The notes beneath the pieces were generated by a model, which saw only the letters and a list, made by a program, of their open reading frames with translations, was not told the origin of the DNA and searched no databases. A program made the translations under genes and the position numbers. A stretch of 64,000 nt of DNA from Sva-07 sp963747375. Its GTDB lineage: Bacteria; Actinomycetota; Acidimicrobiia; Acidimicrobiales; Ilumatobacteraceae. Shown piece after piece: positions 35,311-44,354 of this stretch; position 1 is the stretch's first letter, and each line of letters starts with the position of its first letter. Where the stretch lies: assembly GCA_963747375.1 (NCBI GenBank), contig CAVVFL010000035.1, forward strand, positions 248,001-312,000. The letters run 5' to 3'.

Positions 35311-35744
35311 GCGACCAGGACGTCCTCCACGTCGCTCGCGACGAATACCTCGACACGCTGAAGCGCCTCGTCGACGACGGCTACACCATGTGCGTCGATC
35401 TGACCGGCGTCGACTATCTCGAGCGACCCGGCCGTGAGTTGCCCGACGGCATCGTTGCCGAACGGTTCGAGGTCGTGGTCAACCTGCTCGACATGCGCGA
35501 GCGCCGTCGCCTCCGCCTGCGGGTCCAGGTGCCCGAGGACGACGCCGTCCTGCCCACTCTGTTCGACCTGTATCCGAGCACCGAGGCAATGGAGCGCGAG
35601 GTGTTCGACATGTTCGGGGTGGAGTTCACCGACCATCCCGACCTCACCCGCATCCTCATGCCGGAGGACTGGATCGGTCATCCACTGCGCAAGGACTACG
35701 ACGTCGGTCGCATCCCGGTGCAGTTCAAGGAGGCGAACGCATGA
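35307..35744 (+). CDS. nuoC: NADH-quinone oxidoreductase subunit C
   Basis: This is a peripheral-arm subunit of 145 residues. The typical end is VFDMFGVEFTDHPDLTRILM and PEDWIGHPLRKDYDVG, with RRRLRLRVQVPEDD before it. It lacks an N-terminal extension and is shorter than many NuoC (~180-220), but the core strands are all present. The start ATG at 35307 overlaps the nuoB stop; the stop overlaps the nuoD ATG. Confidence 0.95.
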   Translation: MSDQDVLHVARDEYLDTLKRLVDDGYTMCVDLTGVDYLERPGRELPDGIVAERFEVVVNLLDMRERRRLRLRVQVPEDDAVLPTLFDLYPSTEAMEREVFDMFGVEFTDHPDLTRILMPEDWIGHPLRKDYDVGRIPVQFKEANA

Positions 35745-37084
35745 GTACCAGCTTCTACGAACGCTCGGTTGCGGGCACCGACGAGGGCGGACAGCAACTC
35801 AAGCCGCGAAGCGAACTCAGCGCCAAGGAGTTGTTGCGCGAGGTGGGCTCCGTCCTGCGCATGTCCGAGGCCGAGGCTGCCCTGCTCGGCGACCTCCCCG
35901 ACGACCCCGACGAAGATCAGACGATGATCATCAACATGGGCCCGCAGCACCCGTCGACGCACGGCGTGTTGCGACTCATGCTCGAACTCCAGGGCGAAAC
36001 GGTGCTGCGGTGCAAGCCGATCATCGGCTACCTGCACACCGGCATGGAGAAGACCGGTGAACAGCTCACCTACGCCCAGGGCGGCACGAACGTCACGCGG
36101 ATGGACTACCTGAGCCCGATCGCCAACGAACTCGTGTTCTCGATGGCGACCGAGAAGCTGCTCGGCATCGACGGTGAGATTCCCGAGCGGGCCGTGTGGA
36201 TCCGGATGCTGCTCGCCGAGATGAGTCGCATGGCGAGCCACCTGCTCTTCATGGCGACCAACGGCATGGACCTCGGCGCGGTCTCGATGATGATCTACGG
36301 CTGGCGCGAACGCGAAGAGGTCTTGCGGTTCTTCCAGGAGGTCACCGGCCTGCGGATGAATCACAACTTCGTCCGTCCGGGCGGCCTCGCCGCCGATCTC
36401 CCGGCGGGCTGGCGCGATGGCGTGCTGTCGATCCTCGACATGCTGCCCGACCGCCTCGACGAGTACGACATCTTGATGACCGGCCAGCCGATCTGGCGCG
36501 AGCGGCTCCAGGGCGTGGGTGTCATCACGCCCGGCGAGGCCATGGCGCTCGGAGCGACTGGCCCGATCCTGCGGTCGACCGGTGTCGAATGGGACCTGCG
36601 CCGCGACGAGCCCTACATGCACTACGACGAGATGGAGTTCGATGTGATCGTCGGCTCCTACGGGGACGCGTTCGACCGTTTCGCCATCCGTCTGGCCGAG
36701 ATCCGCGAATCGATGAAGATCGTCCGCCAGATCCTCGACAAGATGCCCGCAGGTGACTATCGCATCCAGGACAAGAAGGTGACACCGCCGCCGCGGGCTC
36801 GCATCGACGAGTCGATGGAGGCGCTGATCCACCACTTCAAGATCTTCACCGAGGGCTTCAAGGTGCCCGAGGGCGAGGTCTACGTCGGCATCGAGAGCCC
36901 CCGCGGCGAAATCGGTTGCTACATCGTCAGCGACGGTTCGGCCCACCCGTACCGCATGCACATGCGCGACCCGAGCTTCGTCAACATCCAATGCCTGCCG
37001 CACATGATGCGCGGCGGACTCGTCGCCGACGCGGTCGCCGTGATCTCGAGCGTCGACCCGGTGCTGGGCGGGGTGGACAGATGA
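35741..37084 (+). CDS. nuoD: NADH-quinone oxidoreductase subunit D
   Basis: This 49-kDa-type quinone-site subunit has 447 residues. It shows MGPQHPSTHGVLRLMLELQG, IGYLHTGMEKTGEQLTYAQ (quinone-site His/Tyr region), YLSPIANELVFSMATEKLLG, RPGGLAADLPAGW and the C-terminal IESPRGEIGCYIVSDGSA (cited in part) with DPSFVNIQCLPHMMRGGLVA. An N-terminal ~60-residue extension (RSELSAKELLREVGSVLRM) precedes the core. Frame intact. Confidence 0.97.
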   Translation: MSTSFYERSVAGTDEGGQQLKPRSELSAKELLREVGSVLRMSEAEAALLGDLPDDPDEDQTMIINMGPQHPSTHGVLRLMLELQGETVLRCKPIIGYLHTGMEKTGEQLTYAQGGTNVTRMDYLSPIANELVFSMATEKLLGIDGEIPERAVWIRMLLAEMSRMASHLLFMATNGMDLGAVSMMIYGWREREEVLRFFQEVTGLRMNHNFVRPGGLAADLPAGWRDGVLSILDMLPDRLDEYDILMTGQPIWRERLQGVGVITPGEAMALGATGPILRSTGVEWDLRRDEPYMHYDEMEFDVIVGSYGDAFDRFAIRLAEIRESMKIVRQILDKMPAGDYRIQDKKVTPPPRARIDESMEALIHHFKIFTEGFKVPEGEVYVGIESPRGEIGCYIVSDGSAHPYRMHMRDPSFVNIQCLPHMMRGGLVADAVAVISSVDPVLGGVDR

Positions 37085-37097
37085 ACGGAGTGGATCG

Positions 37098-37709
37098 ATG
37101 AGTCGTCTGAGTGATCACAACGTGATCGTGGCGAAGGAGATCATCGCCCGGTACCCGAAGAAGAAGTCGGCGTTGATCCCGCTCGTGCACCTGAGCCAGC
37201 AGCAGAACGGCTACGTCACCGAGGACGCCATGCGCCACGTCGCCGAGTTGATCGACGTGACACCGGCCGAGGTGTACGGCACGGCGTCGTTCTACGAGAT
37301 GTTCCGGTTCGAGCCCACCGGCAAGTACCTCGTCAACATCTGCGGCACCCTGTCGTGCCAGCTGATGGGGGCCGAGGCGCTGATGCACCACGCCGAACAC
37401 ACCCTCGGGGTCAAGGCCGGCTCGACCACGCCCGACGGCCTGATCACGCTCCAGCACGCCGAATGTCAGGCGGCCTGCACCGAAGCGCCGACGCTGCAGG
37501 TCAACTACCGGCACCGCTATCGCGTCACACCCGAGGCGTTCGACGACCTGGTCGCCGATCTGCGCGCGGGCGCACTCGACGCCGAGATCCCGCCGCACGG
37601 CACGCTGGGTCGCAACCGGCAGCAGATTCCTGCCGACCGCACGCTCGGCGCTCCCGACCCCGACGACGTCACGGAAGGACCCGCCTGGATCCAGGTGACC
37701 CCCGCATGA
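37098..37709 (+). CDS. nuoE: NADH-quinone oxidoreductase subunit E
   Basis: This 24-kDa-type subunit carries cluster N1a. The 203-residue protein has the [2Fe-2S] ligands in NICGTLSCQLMG and HAECQAACTEAPTLQVN, plus an N-terminal helical domain with LIPLVHLSQQQNGYVTEDAM and EVYGTASFYEMFRF. A ~40-residue tail (GTLGRNRQQIPADRTLG) is longer than in E. coli. The start ATG is 13 bases after nuoD; the stop overlaps nuoF. Confidence 0.96.
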   Translation: MSRLSDHNVIVAKEIIARYPKKKSALIPLVHLSQQQNGYVTEDAMRHVAELIDVTPAEVYGTASFYEMFRFEPTGKYLVNICGTLSCQLMGAEALMHHAEHTLGVKAGSTTPDGLITLQHAECQAACTEAPTLQVNYRHRYRVTPEAFDDLVADLRAGALDAEIPPHGTLGRNRQQIPADRTLGAPDPDDVTEGPAWIQVTPA

Positions 37710-39115
37710 GCAACAGTCCGTATCCCTGGGCGCCGGGCTTCTACCCGGGCGACCGCCCGCAGATCGTCACCTCGCGTTTCCAGTACGACGACGCCCACAC
37801 CCTCGAGCGTTTCCACGCGACGGGCGGTTACGACGGCCTCCGTTCGGCGCTCGCGAAGACACCGGCCGAGGTGTCCGAGCAGGTCAAGGACTCCACGCTG
37901 CTCGGCCGCGGCGGCGCCGGCTTCCCGGCGGGCACCAAGTGGGGCTTCACGCCACAGGGTGTGTGGCCGCGCTACCTCGTCGTCAACGGCGACGAATCCG
38001 AGCCCGGCACCTACAAGGACCGCCTCCTGATGGAGTGCGACCCGCACCAGTTGATCGAGGGTTGTCTGATCGCGTGCTACGCCGCCGGCCTGTCGCAGTG
38101 TTTCCTGTACATCCGTGGTGAGATGGCGCTCGCTCACGAACGCGTGGCGGCGGCGCTCGACGAGGCCTATGCCGCCGGCTACATCGGCAAGAACATCCTC
38201 GGCACCGACTTCGGTGTCGACATCGTGTTGCACACCGGAGCCGGCGCCTACGTCGTCGGCGAGGAGACGGCGCTCATCGAGTCGCTCGAAGGTGAACGTG
38301 GCATGCCACGGCTCAAGCCGCCGTACTTTCCCGCAGCGGTCGGTCTCTACGGTCAACCCACCATCGTCAACAACGTCGAGACGCTCTCCAACCTCCCGTT
38401 CATCGCGAAGGAGGGCTCGGCCGCGTACACCGCTGTCGGCACGGCGACCTCGCCGGGCACGCGCATGATCGCGGTGTCGGGCCACGTGGTTCGCCCCGGC
38501 GTGTACGAGATCGTCAACGGGTCCACCACGTTCCGCGACCTGCTCTACGGCGACGAGTTCGCACAGGGCATCCGCGACGGCAACGAACTCAAGGCGTTCG
38601 TGCCCGGCGGTGGTTCGGCCCCGTGGTTCACCGCCGACCAGCTCGACATCCCGTTCGAAGGCCCACAGGCCGGCGCCGCAGGATCGATGCTGGGCTCGGG
38701 CGCGGTCATGGTGATGGACTCCACGACCGACATTCCCGCCGCCGCGCTGTCGCTCGTGCGGTTCTACGCCCACGAGTCGTGTGGCAAGTGTGTCCCGTGT
38801 CGCGAGGGTGGAACGTGGTTGTATCGACTCGTGCAACGCATCGTCGACGGCCACGGCACCGATGCCGACCTGCAGACGGTCCTCGACGTCGGCCAGTCGA
38901 TCTGCCCCGGCGACATGCCGCACGCGTCGAGTGAGCGCCTCGGCCTCGATGCCGTGCCGTTCCCGTACAAGATGACGACGATCTGCTTCGTCGGCCCGTC
39001 GGCCTACGTGCCGATCCATTCCGCGATGACGCTGTTCCCCGAGGACTTCGCGGCGCTGGTGACCCCGCGGACCGAACGGCGCAGCATCCCGGTGATGTCA
39101 GGAGTCGGCGAGTGA
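37706..39115 (+). CDS. nuoF: NADH-quinone oxidoreductase subunit F
   Basis: This NADH-dehydrogenase subunit binds NADH, FMN and cluster N3. The 469-residue protein has LLGRGGAGFPAGTKWGF (NADH site), VVNGDESEPGTYKDR and GAGAYVVGEETALIESLEG (FMN site), and AHESCGKCVPCREGGTWLY with a later Cys in GQSICPGDMPHA (N3 ligands). The end is FVGPSAYVPIHSAM... and an extra ~35 residues. The ATG at 37706 overlaps the nuoE stop. Confidence 0.97.
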   Translation: MSNSPYPWAPGFYPGDRPQIVTSRFQYDDAHTLERFHATGGYDGLRSALAKTPAEVSEQVKDSTLLGRGGAGFPAGTKWGFTPQGVWPRYLVVNGDESEPGTYKDRLLMECDPHQLIEGCLIACYAAGLSQCFLYIRGEMALAHERVAAALDEAYAAGYIGKNILGTDFGVDIVLHTGAGAYVVGEETALIESLEGERGMPRLKPPYFPAAVGLYGQPTIVNNVETLSNLPFIAKEGSAAYTAVGTATSPGTRMIAVSGHVVRPGVYEIVNGSTTFRDLLYGDEFAQGIRDGNELKAFVPGGGSAPWFTADQLDIPFEGPQAGAAGSMLGSGAVMVMDSTTDIPAAALSLVRFYAHESCGKCVPCREGGTWLYRLVQRIVDGHGTDADLQTVLDVGQSICPGDMPHASSERLGLDAVPFPYKMTTICFVGPSAYVPIHSAMTLFPEDFAALVTPRTERRSIPVMSGVGE

Positions 39116-41541
39116 GCGACGACGCCGAGGAGATCGTGGAGACCGAGGAAGCCGAGGAGATCGAGGAGATCGAGGAGCCCGATCCCAACGCGGTCACCCT
39201 GTCGATCAACGGTCGTGAGGTGGCGGCCCGCAAGGGCGACATGGTGATCGCCGCGGCGCTCGGCGCCGACGAGTACGTGCCGCACTTCTGCTACCACCCG
39301 CGCATGTCACCGGTCGGCATGTGTCGCCAGTGCATGGTCGAAGTCGAGGGCCCGCGGGGTCCGATGATGGTCGTGTCGTGCATGACCCCGGTCGCCGACG
39401 GCCAGGTGGTTCGTACCGACACCGATCAGGTCAAGCGCGCGCAGGAGGGCATGCTCGAGCTGCTGCTCGCGAACCACCCGCTCGACTGCCCGGTCTGCGA
39501 CAAGGGCGGCGAGTGTCCGCTGCAGGATCAGGCGTTCAGCCACGGCCCGGGCGAGAGTCGGTACGTCGAGTCCAAGCGACACTACGAGAAGCCGATCCCG
39601 ATCTCCGATCTCGTCTACCTCGACCGAGAGCGCTGCATCCTCTGCGACCGATGCACCCGGTTCGCCGACGAGGTTGCCGGCGACAAGCTGATCCACTTCA
39701 TCAGCCGCGGCAACGACACCCAGGTGATGACGTTTCCCGACGAGCCGTTCGTGTCGTACTTCTCGGGCAACACGGTGCAGATCTGCCCGGTCGGTGCGCT
39801 CACCGCCAAGCCGTACCGGTTCAAGGCCCGACCGTGGGATCTCGACCAGCAGGAGTCCACGTGTACCACCTGCTCGGTCGGTTGTCGCACCGTCGTGCAA
39901 TCGAGTCGCGACGAGTTGCTCCGTTACCAGGGCGTCGACTCCGACCCGGTCAACTGGGGCTGGCTCTGCGACCGCGGTCGCTTCAACTTCGAGGCCGTCA
40001 ATTCGGACAACCGACTCAGCGCACCCATGGTGAAGCTGGAGTCCGGCCTCGTCGAGACGTCGTGGAACACCGCGCTGCGCGCCGCCGCGACGATGGTCTC
40101 CGACGCGCTCGCCGCGGGTGGCCCCGACAGCGTGGCGCTGCTCGGAGGAGCACGTGGCACGAACGAGGATGCCTACGCCTGGGCGAAGCTCGCCGATGCG
40201 ATCGGGATCACCCGTCGTGACGCCCAGCTCGGCGATGGCCTCCCCGCCGAGATCCTCGGTCTCGACCGGGCGACGATCGACGACGCGGCCAACGCGAAGA
40301 CGGTCGTGCTCCTCGGTCCCGATCTCAAGGAAGAACTGCCGGTGCTCTACCTGCGGCTGCGTGATGCTGCCGAGAAGCGCCGGAGCCGAATCATCGAGTT
40401 CTCGACGTTCGAGACGGGGATGACCCCGTATGCGTGGAAGTCGGTGCGCTACGAACCCGGCGCCCAACGCGACGCGGTGGCCAAGGCGCTCGCCGATGCT
40501 GACATCGCCGCCCAGATCGCATCAGGCGACGTCGTGGTCGTGGCCGGTCGGGCGAATCTCGCCGAATCGGCCGAGGCAACGGTTGCTGCGCTGCAGACCC
40601 TCCTCGAGGGTGTCCCCACCGCCAAGGTGCTCCCGGCGCTGCGCCGCGGCAACGTCGTGGGCGCATTGACGCTCGGTCTCGCGCCGAACGATGCCGACCA
40701 CGATGCGATGGCCACACTCACCGCCGCAGCCGAGGGCCGCATCGAACTCCTCGTGTTGCTCGGGGCCGATCCGCTCAACGACTGCCCCGACGCCGACCTG
40801 GCCCGGCGGGCGATCGCCGGTGCCCGCCGGATCCTGTCGATCGACACGTTCGCCTGCGAGTCCACCCAGTACGCCGACGTCGTTCTCGCCGCGTCTGCGT
40901 ACGGCGAGAAGGCCGGCACGACGACGAACCTCGAAGGGCGCGTGACCACGCTCGCCCAACAGGTCACCGCCACCGGCACGAGCCGACCCGATTGGATGAT
41001 CGCCGTCGAACTCGGGCTGATGATCGGCGATCGATCGTTCGGCCCCGAGCACACGCTGCGCGGTGTGTCCACCGTCGGCGACGTCACCGCACTCATCGCC
41101 GCCGATGTCGCATCGTTTGCCGACGCATCACCCGCCGCACTCGCCGGGGCCCTCAACGGGGTCCTGACCCGCCCGATCGACACGACGCTCGCCCCCGTGG
41201 TCTTCTCCGCGCCCGGTCGGAACAGCTATGACTATCGGTTGGTGGTGAGTCGCAAGTTGTACGACCGAGCAGTTGGGACGCAGATGTCACGGTCGCTCGT
41301 GAACCTGGCGCCTGGTTCGGCCCTTCACGTGCATCCGCTCGATCTCGACGCGATCGGGGTCGCCGACGGCAGCGACGTCAAGATCGCCAGCGCCAAGGCC
41401 GGCACCGTGATGCCGATCCACTCCAACGCCCGGATGCCCCGCGGCGTCGTGTGGTCGCCGTTCAATCAGGGCGCCGGCACCATCGAAGACATCGTCGACG
41501 GTACGACCGCGACCACCGATGTGAGGATCGAGCGGATCTGA
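39112..41541 (+). CDS. nuoG: NADH-quinone oxidoreductase subunit G
   Basis: This is an 809-residue Fe-S subunit. The first ~25 residues are highly acidic (DDAEEIVETEEAEEIEEI). A [2Fe-2S] domain (CYHPRMSPVGMCRQCM ... SCMTP) follows, then the His-Cys3 site (HPLDCPVCDKGGECPLQDQ), CILCDRCTRF ... QICPVGAL (two [4Fe-4S]) and the N7-type motif CTTCSVGCRT ... WLCDRGRFNF. The rest is the molybdopterin-oxidoreductase-like domain, which is degenerate in complex I. N7 ligands are retained, as in Thermus and E. coli. The start is GTG at 39112. Confidence 0.96.
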   Translation: MSDDAEEIVETEEAEEIEEIEEPDPNAVTLSINGREVAARKGDMVIAAALGADEYVPHFCYHPRMSPVGMCRQCMVEVEGPRGPMMVVSCMTPVADGQVVRTDTDQVKRAQEGMLELLLANHPLDCPVCDKGGECPLQDQAFSHGPGESRYVESKRHYEKPIPISDLVYLDRERCILCDRCTRFADEVAGDKLIHFISRGNDTQVMTFPDEPFVSYFSGNTVQICPVGALTAKPYRFKARPWDLDQQESTCTTCSVGCRTVVQSSRDELLRYQGVDSDPVNWGWLCDRGRFNFEAVNSDNRLSAPMVKLESGLVETSWNTALRAAATMVSDALAAGGPDSVALLGGARGTNEDAYAWAKLADAIGITRRDAQLGDGLPAEILGLDRATIDDAANAKTVVLLGPDLKEELPVLYLRLRDAAEKRRSRIIEFSTFETGMTPYAWKSVRYEPGAQRDAVAKALADADIAAQIASGDVVVVAGRANLAESAEATVAALQTLLEGVPTAKVLPALRRGNVVGALTLGLAPNDADHDAMATLTAAAEGRIELLVLLGADPLNDCPDADLARRAIAGARRILSIDTFACESTQYADVVLAASAYGEKAGTTTNLEGRVTTLAQQVTATGTSRPDWMIAVELGLMIGDRSFGPEHTLRGVSTVGDVTALIAADVASFADASPAALAGALNGVLTRPIDTTLAPVVFSAPGRNSYDYRLVVSRKLYDRAVGTQMSRSLVNLAPGSALHVHPLDLDAIGVADGSDVKIASAKAGTVMPIHSNARMPRGVVWSPFNQGAGTIEDIVDGTTATTDVRIERI

Positions 41542-42788
41542 TGTTCGCGCTCGACCCGATCGTCGAGGGGCCACTGCTGTGGACTCCCTTGCTCATCATT
41601 CTCGGCAAGGTCGTCTTCATCTTCGTCGTCGCTCTCGTCGCGACGATGTTCATGGTCTGGTACGAGCGCAAGGTCGTGTCGGGCATGCAGAACCGGATCG
41701 GACCGAACAAGGCCGGTCCGTTCGGCATGCTGCAGACCCTCGCCGACGGCATCAAGGCGTTCTTCAAGGAAGATCTCCTGCCGAGTCGCGCCGACCGGTT
41801 CGTCTTCCGCCTCGCACCGTTCCTGGCCTTCGTCCCCGCGTTCTTGTTGTGGGCGGTCATCCCGTTGGGCGGCGACTTCTCCGACGGCGGTGACGGCACC
41901 GTCACGTGGTTCGGGCAGGTCACCCGTGTGCAGCTGGCCGACCCGCCCGTCGGCATCCTCTGGGTGCTGGCCATGTCGTCGATCGGTGTCTACGGCATCA
42001 TGCTCGCCGGCTGGTCGAGCGGCTCGAAGTACCCGTTGCTCGGCTCGGTGCGGGCCTCGGCACAGATGATCTCCTACGAAGCGGCGCTCGGGCTGAGCCT
42101 CGCCGCGGTCCTGCTGTCGTCGGGCACCCTGTCGACGGCGGGCATCGTCGTCCAGCAGAACAGCTTCGTCGACTGGAACGTCGTCTCGACCGGGATCGTG
42201 CCGTTCGTGATCTTCCTCATCGCCGTGACCGCCGAGCTGAACCGGCCGCCGTTCGACCTCGTCGAGGCCGAGCAGGAGCTGGTCGGCGGCTTCAACACCG
42301 AATACTCCGGCATCCGGTTCGCACTGTTCTTCCTGTCGGAGTTCATGAACGTCGTCACCATGTCCGCGATCATGGTCACGCTGTTCCTCGGTGGGCCGCA
42401 ACCGCTGTTCGACATCCCGGTGATCCCCGGCTCCATCGAGGGCACCCTGTGGTTCCTGCTGAAGCTCTTCGCCTTCCTCTACCTCTTCGTGTGGCTGCGA
42501 GCCACGCTGCCACGACTGCGCTACGACCAGCTCATGGATCTCGGCTGGAAGGTGCTGATCCCGATCGCGCTCGGTTGGTTCCTGCTGCTCGCGGCGCTGC
42601 GGGAGTTCTCACCCGACGGTGACGCTGCCGACAGTCTGCGCGTGGTCGTGATCAGTTTCGTCGCGGCGGTCGTCGCAGTGGGACTGTTCGGCGCCGCGCT
42701 CAGGGTGAGTGCCCGCAATCGAGCAGCAGCGAACGACGACCCTGCCCCTGACAACCGTGCCACCGACAACACAGGAGCGACCGTCTGA
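41541..42788 (+). CDS. nuoH: NADH-quinone oxidoreductase subunit H
   Basis: This is a membrane subunit of the quinone cavity, 415 residues, eight or more helices. Conserved cytoplasmic loops are MVWYERKVVSGMQNRIGPNK and GPFGMLQTLADGIKAFFKED. AELNRPPFDLVEAEQELVGG and FNTEYSGIRFALFFLSEF mark the proton/quinone coupling loops. The last ~30 residues are a polar tail (ARNRAAANDDPAPDNRATD). The ATG overlaps the nuoG stop. Confidence 0.97.
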   Translation: MFALDPIVEGPLLWTPLLIILGKVVFIFVVALVATMFMVWYERKVVSGMQNRIGPNKAGPFGMLQTLADGIKAFFKEDLLPSRADRFVFRLAPFLAFVPAFLLWAVIPLGGDFSDGGDGTVTWFGQVTRVQLADPPVGILWVLAMSSIGVYGIMLAGWSSGSKYPLLGSVRASAQMISYEAALGLSLAAVLLSSGTLSTAGIVVQQNSFVDWNVVSTGIVPFVIFLIAVTAELNRPPFDLVEAEQELVGGFNTEYSGIRFALFFLSEFMNVVTMSAIMVTLFLGGPQPLFDIPVIPGSIEGTLWFLLKLFAFLYLFVWLRATLPRLRYDQLMDLGWKVLIPIALGWFLLLAALREFSPDGDAADSLRVVVISFVAAVVAVGLFGAALRVSARNRAAANDDPAPDNRATDNTGATV

Positions 42789-43464
42789 TGGGCTATCTCG
42801 AGGGCTTCGGTGTCACGATCCGCCAGCACCGGTTGTTCGGCGGCGAGCGCGTCACGACCGAGTACTCCGGTGGTCGCCGCGCCAAGAAGAAGCACGACGA
42901 CGCCCGTGACGTCGAGCACGACGAGAAGCTGGCACGGCCCGAGCGCCTGCACGGCCGGCACGTGTTGAACCGCTACGAGGACGGCATGGAGAAGTGCATC
43001 GGCTGCGAGCTGTGCGCCGGCGTCTGCCCTGCCGACTGCATCTACGTGCGTGGCGCCGACAACGACCCCGAGAACCCGACCTCTCCGGGCGAGCGCTTCG
43101 GGTTCGTCTACGAGATCAACTACCTGCGCTGCATCCACTGCGACATGTGCGTCGAGGCGTGCCCGACCGAGGCCATCACCGAGTCGAAGTTGTTCGAGTT
43201 CTCGTTCACCAATCGCAACGACGCCATCTACACCAAGGCCGAACTGGTCGTCGACGACGAGGGCATGCCGAGGAAGCAGCCGTGGGAGGACTGGCGCGCC
43301 GGCGACGATCTGCTCACGAGCGGCTGGATGCGCGCCACGGCCCCGGCGGGCGACGCGACGTTCGAGGGCGAGGTCGGTTGGAGCGGGGAGCTCGGATACG
43401 GCGTGCGCGCCCCGAGCCGGCACAGCCCGAGCGCGACAAGACGGTCCGGGTGATCGAACGGTGA
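42788..43464 (+). CDS. nuoI: NADH-quinone oxidoreductase subunit I (small 3' frameshift)
   Basis: This peripheral subunit carries N6a/N6b: CIGCELCAGVCPADCIYV and CIHCDMCVEACPTEAI are the two 4Fe-4S motifs. EGFGVTIRQHRLFGGERVT is the usual N-terminal amphipathic entry. As read, the frame ends at 43453. One extra C near 43418, if removed, gives GYGVRAPEPAQPERDKTVRV and a stop at 43464 that overlaps the nuoJ GTG as elsewhere in the operon. I give that end. Length ~225. Confidence 0.95.
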
Positions 43465-44039
43465 GCGACGCGACGTTCCTCGAATACGTGGTGTTCTTCT
43501 CCGCGGCGGTCATGATCCTCGGCGGGGCGATCGGCGTGATCACGATGAAGAACCCGATCCATGCCGCGCTCGGCCTCGTTCTCACACTGTTCGGCGTCGC
43601 GGTCCAATTCGTCGCGATGGACGCACAGTTCCTCGCTGCGGTCCAGGTGATCGTCTACGCCGGTGCGATCGTCGTGTTGTTCCTGTTCGTCATCATGCTG
43701 CTCGGTGTCGACGAGTCGATGGACCTGTCGATCGAACCGATCCCGATCCAGCGGCCGCTCGCCGCAGTGATGGCCGTCGGACTCGTCGGGCTGGTCGGCG
43801 CCGCGGTGATCCGTGCTCGTGACGCGCTGGTCATCAACCCCGGCGACGGCGTCGCGAGCGCCACGGATGCCGGCAACCACGACGCCAACATCCAACAGCT
43901 CGCCAACAATCTGTACGGCGACCACGTCTTCGCGTTCCAGCTCACCTCGGTGCTGCTGGTCGTGGCCGTCGCCGGCACGGTCCTGCTCACGCGCAAGTGG
44001 CCGAAGGATGCGCCGGAGACCGAGAGCAGCGACTCGTGA
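43461..44039 (+). CDS. nuoJ: NADH-quinone oxidoreductase subunit J
   Basis: This is a 192-residue membrane subunit with five helices. The family signature AAVQVIVYAGAIVVLFLFVI (pi-bulge helix 3) and MKNPIHAALGLVLTLFGVAV are present. VFAFQLTSVLLVVAVAGTVL is the last helix. The start is GTG at 43461 and the stop overlaps nuoK. Confidence 0.96.
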   Translation: MSDATFLEYVVFFSAAVMILGGAIGVITMKNPIHAALGLVLTLFGVAVQFVAMDAQFLAAVQVIVYAGAIVVLFLFVIMLLGVDESMDLSIEPIPIQRPLAAVMAVGLVGLVGAAVIRARDALVINPGDGVASATDAGNHDANIQQLANNLYGDHVFAFQLTSVLLVVAVAGTVLLTRKWPKDAPETESSDS

Positions 44040-44347
44040 TCGCCGTCATCGAACCGACCTGGTACCTGCTGCTCGCGGCGATGCTCTTCGCCCTCGGCGC
44101 GTTCGGGCTGATGGTGCGGCGCAATCCGCTGATCATGTTCATGTGCATCGAGTTGATGCTCAACGCCGCCAACCTCACCTTCGTGGCGTTGGCCACGCAG
44201 CTGGGTGACATCAACGGGCAGACGACCGTGTTCTTCGTGATGGTCGTTGCGGCCGCCGAAGTCGTGGTCGGCCTCGGCATCATCGTGTCGATCCTGCGCC
44301 GGCGTCCCGGCGCCACTGCCGACGATCTCGCGGAACTGAAGGGCTGA
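44036..44347 (+). CDS. nuoK: NADH-quinone oxidoreductase subunit K
   Basis: This is a 103-residue, three-helix MrpC-like subunit. MVRRNPLIMFMCIELMLNAA carries the two buried glutamates (E in CIELM and, later, AAAEVVVGLGIIVSILRR). The GTG at 44036 (VIAVIEPTWYLLL) overlaps the nuoJ stop. Confidence 0.96.
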   Translation: MIAVIEPTWYLLLAAMLFALGAFGLMVRRNPLIMFMCIELMLNAANLTFVALATQLGDINGQTTVFFVMVVAAAEVVVGLGIIVSILRRRPGATADDLAELKG

Positions 44348-44354
44348 CAGCGCC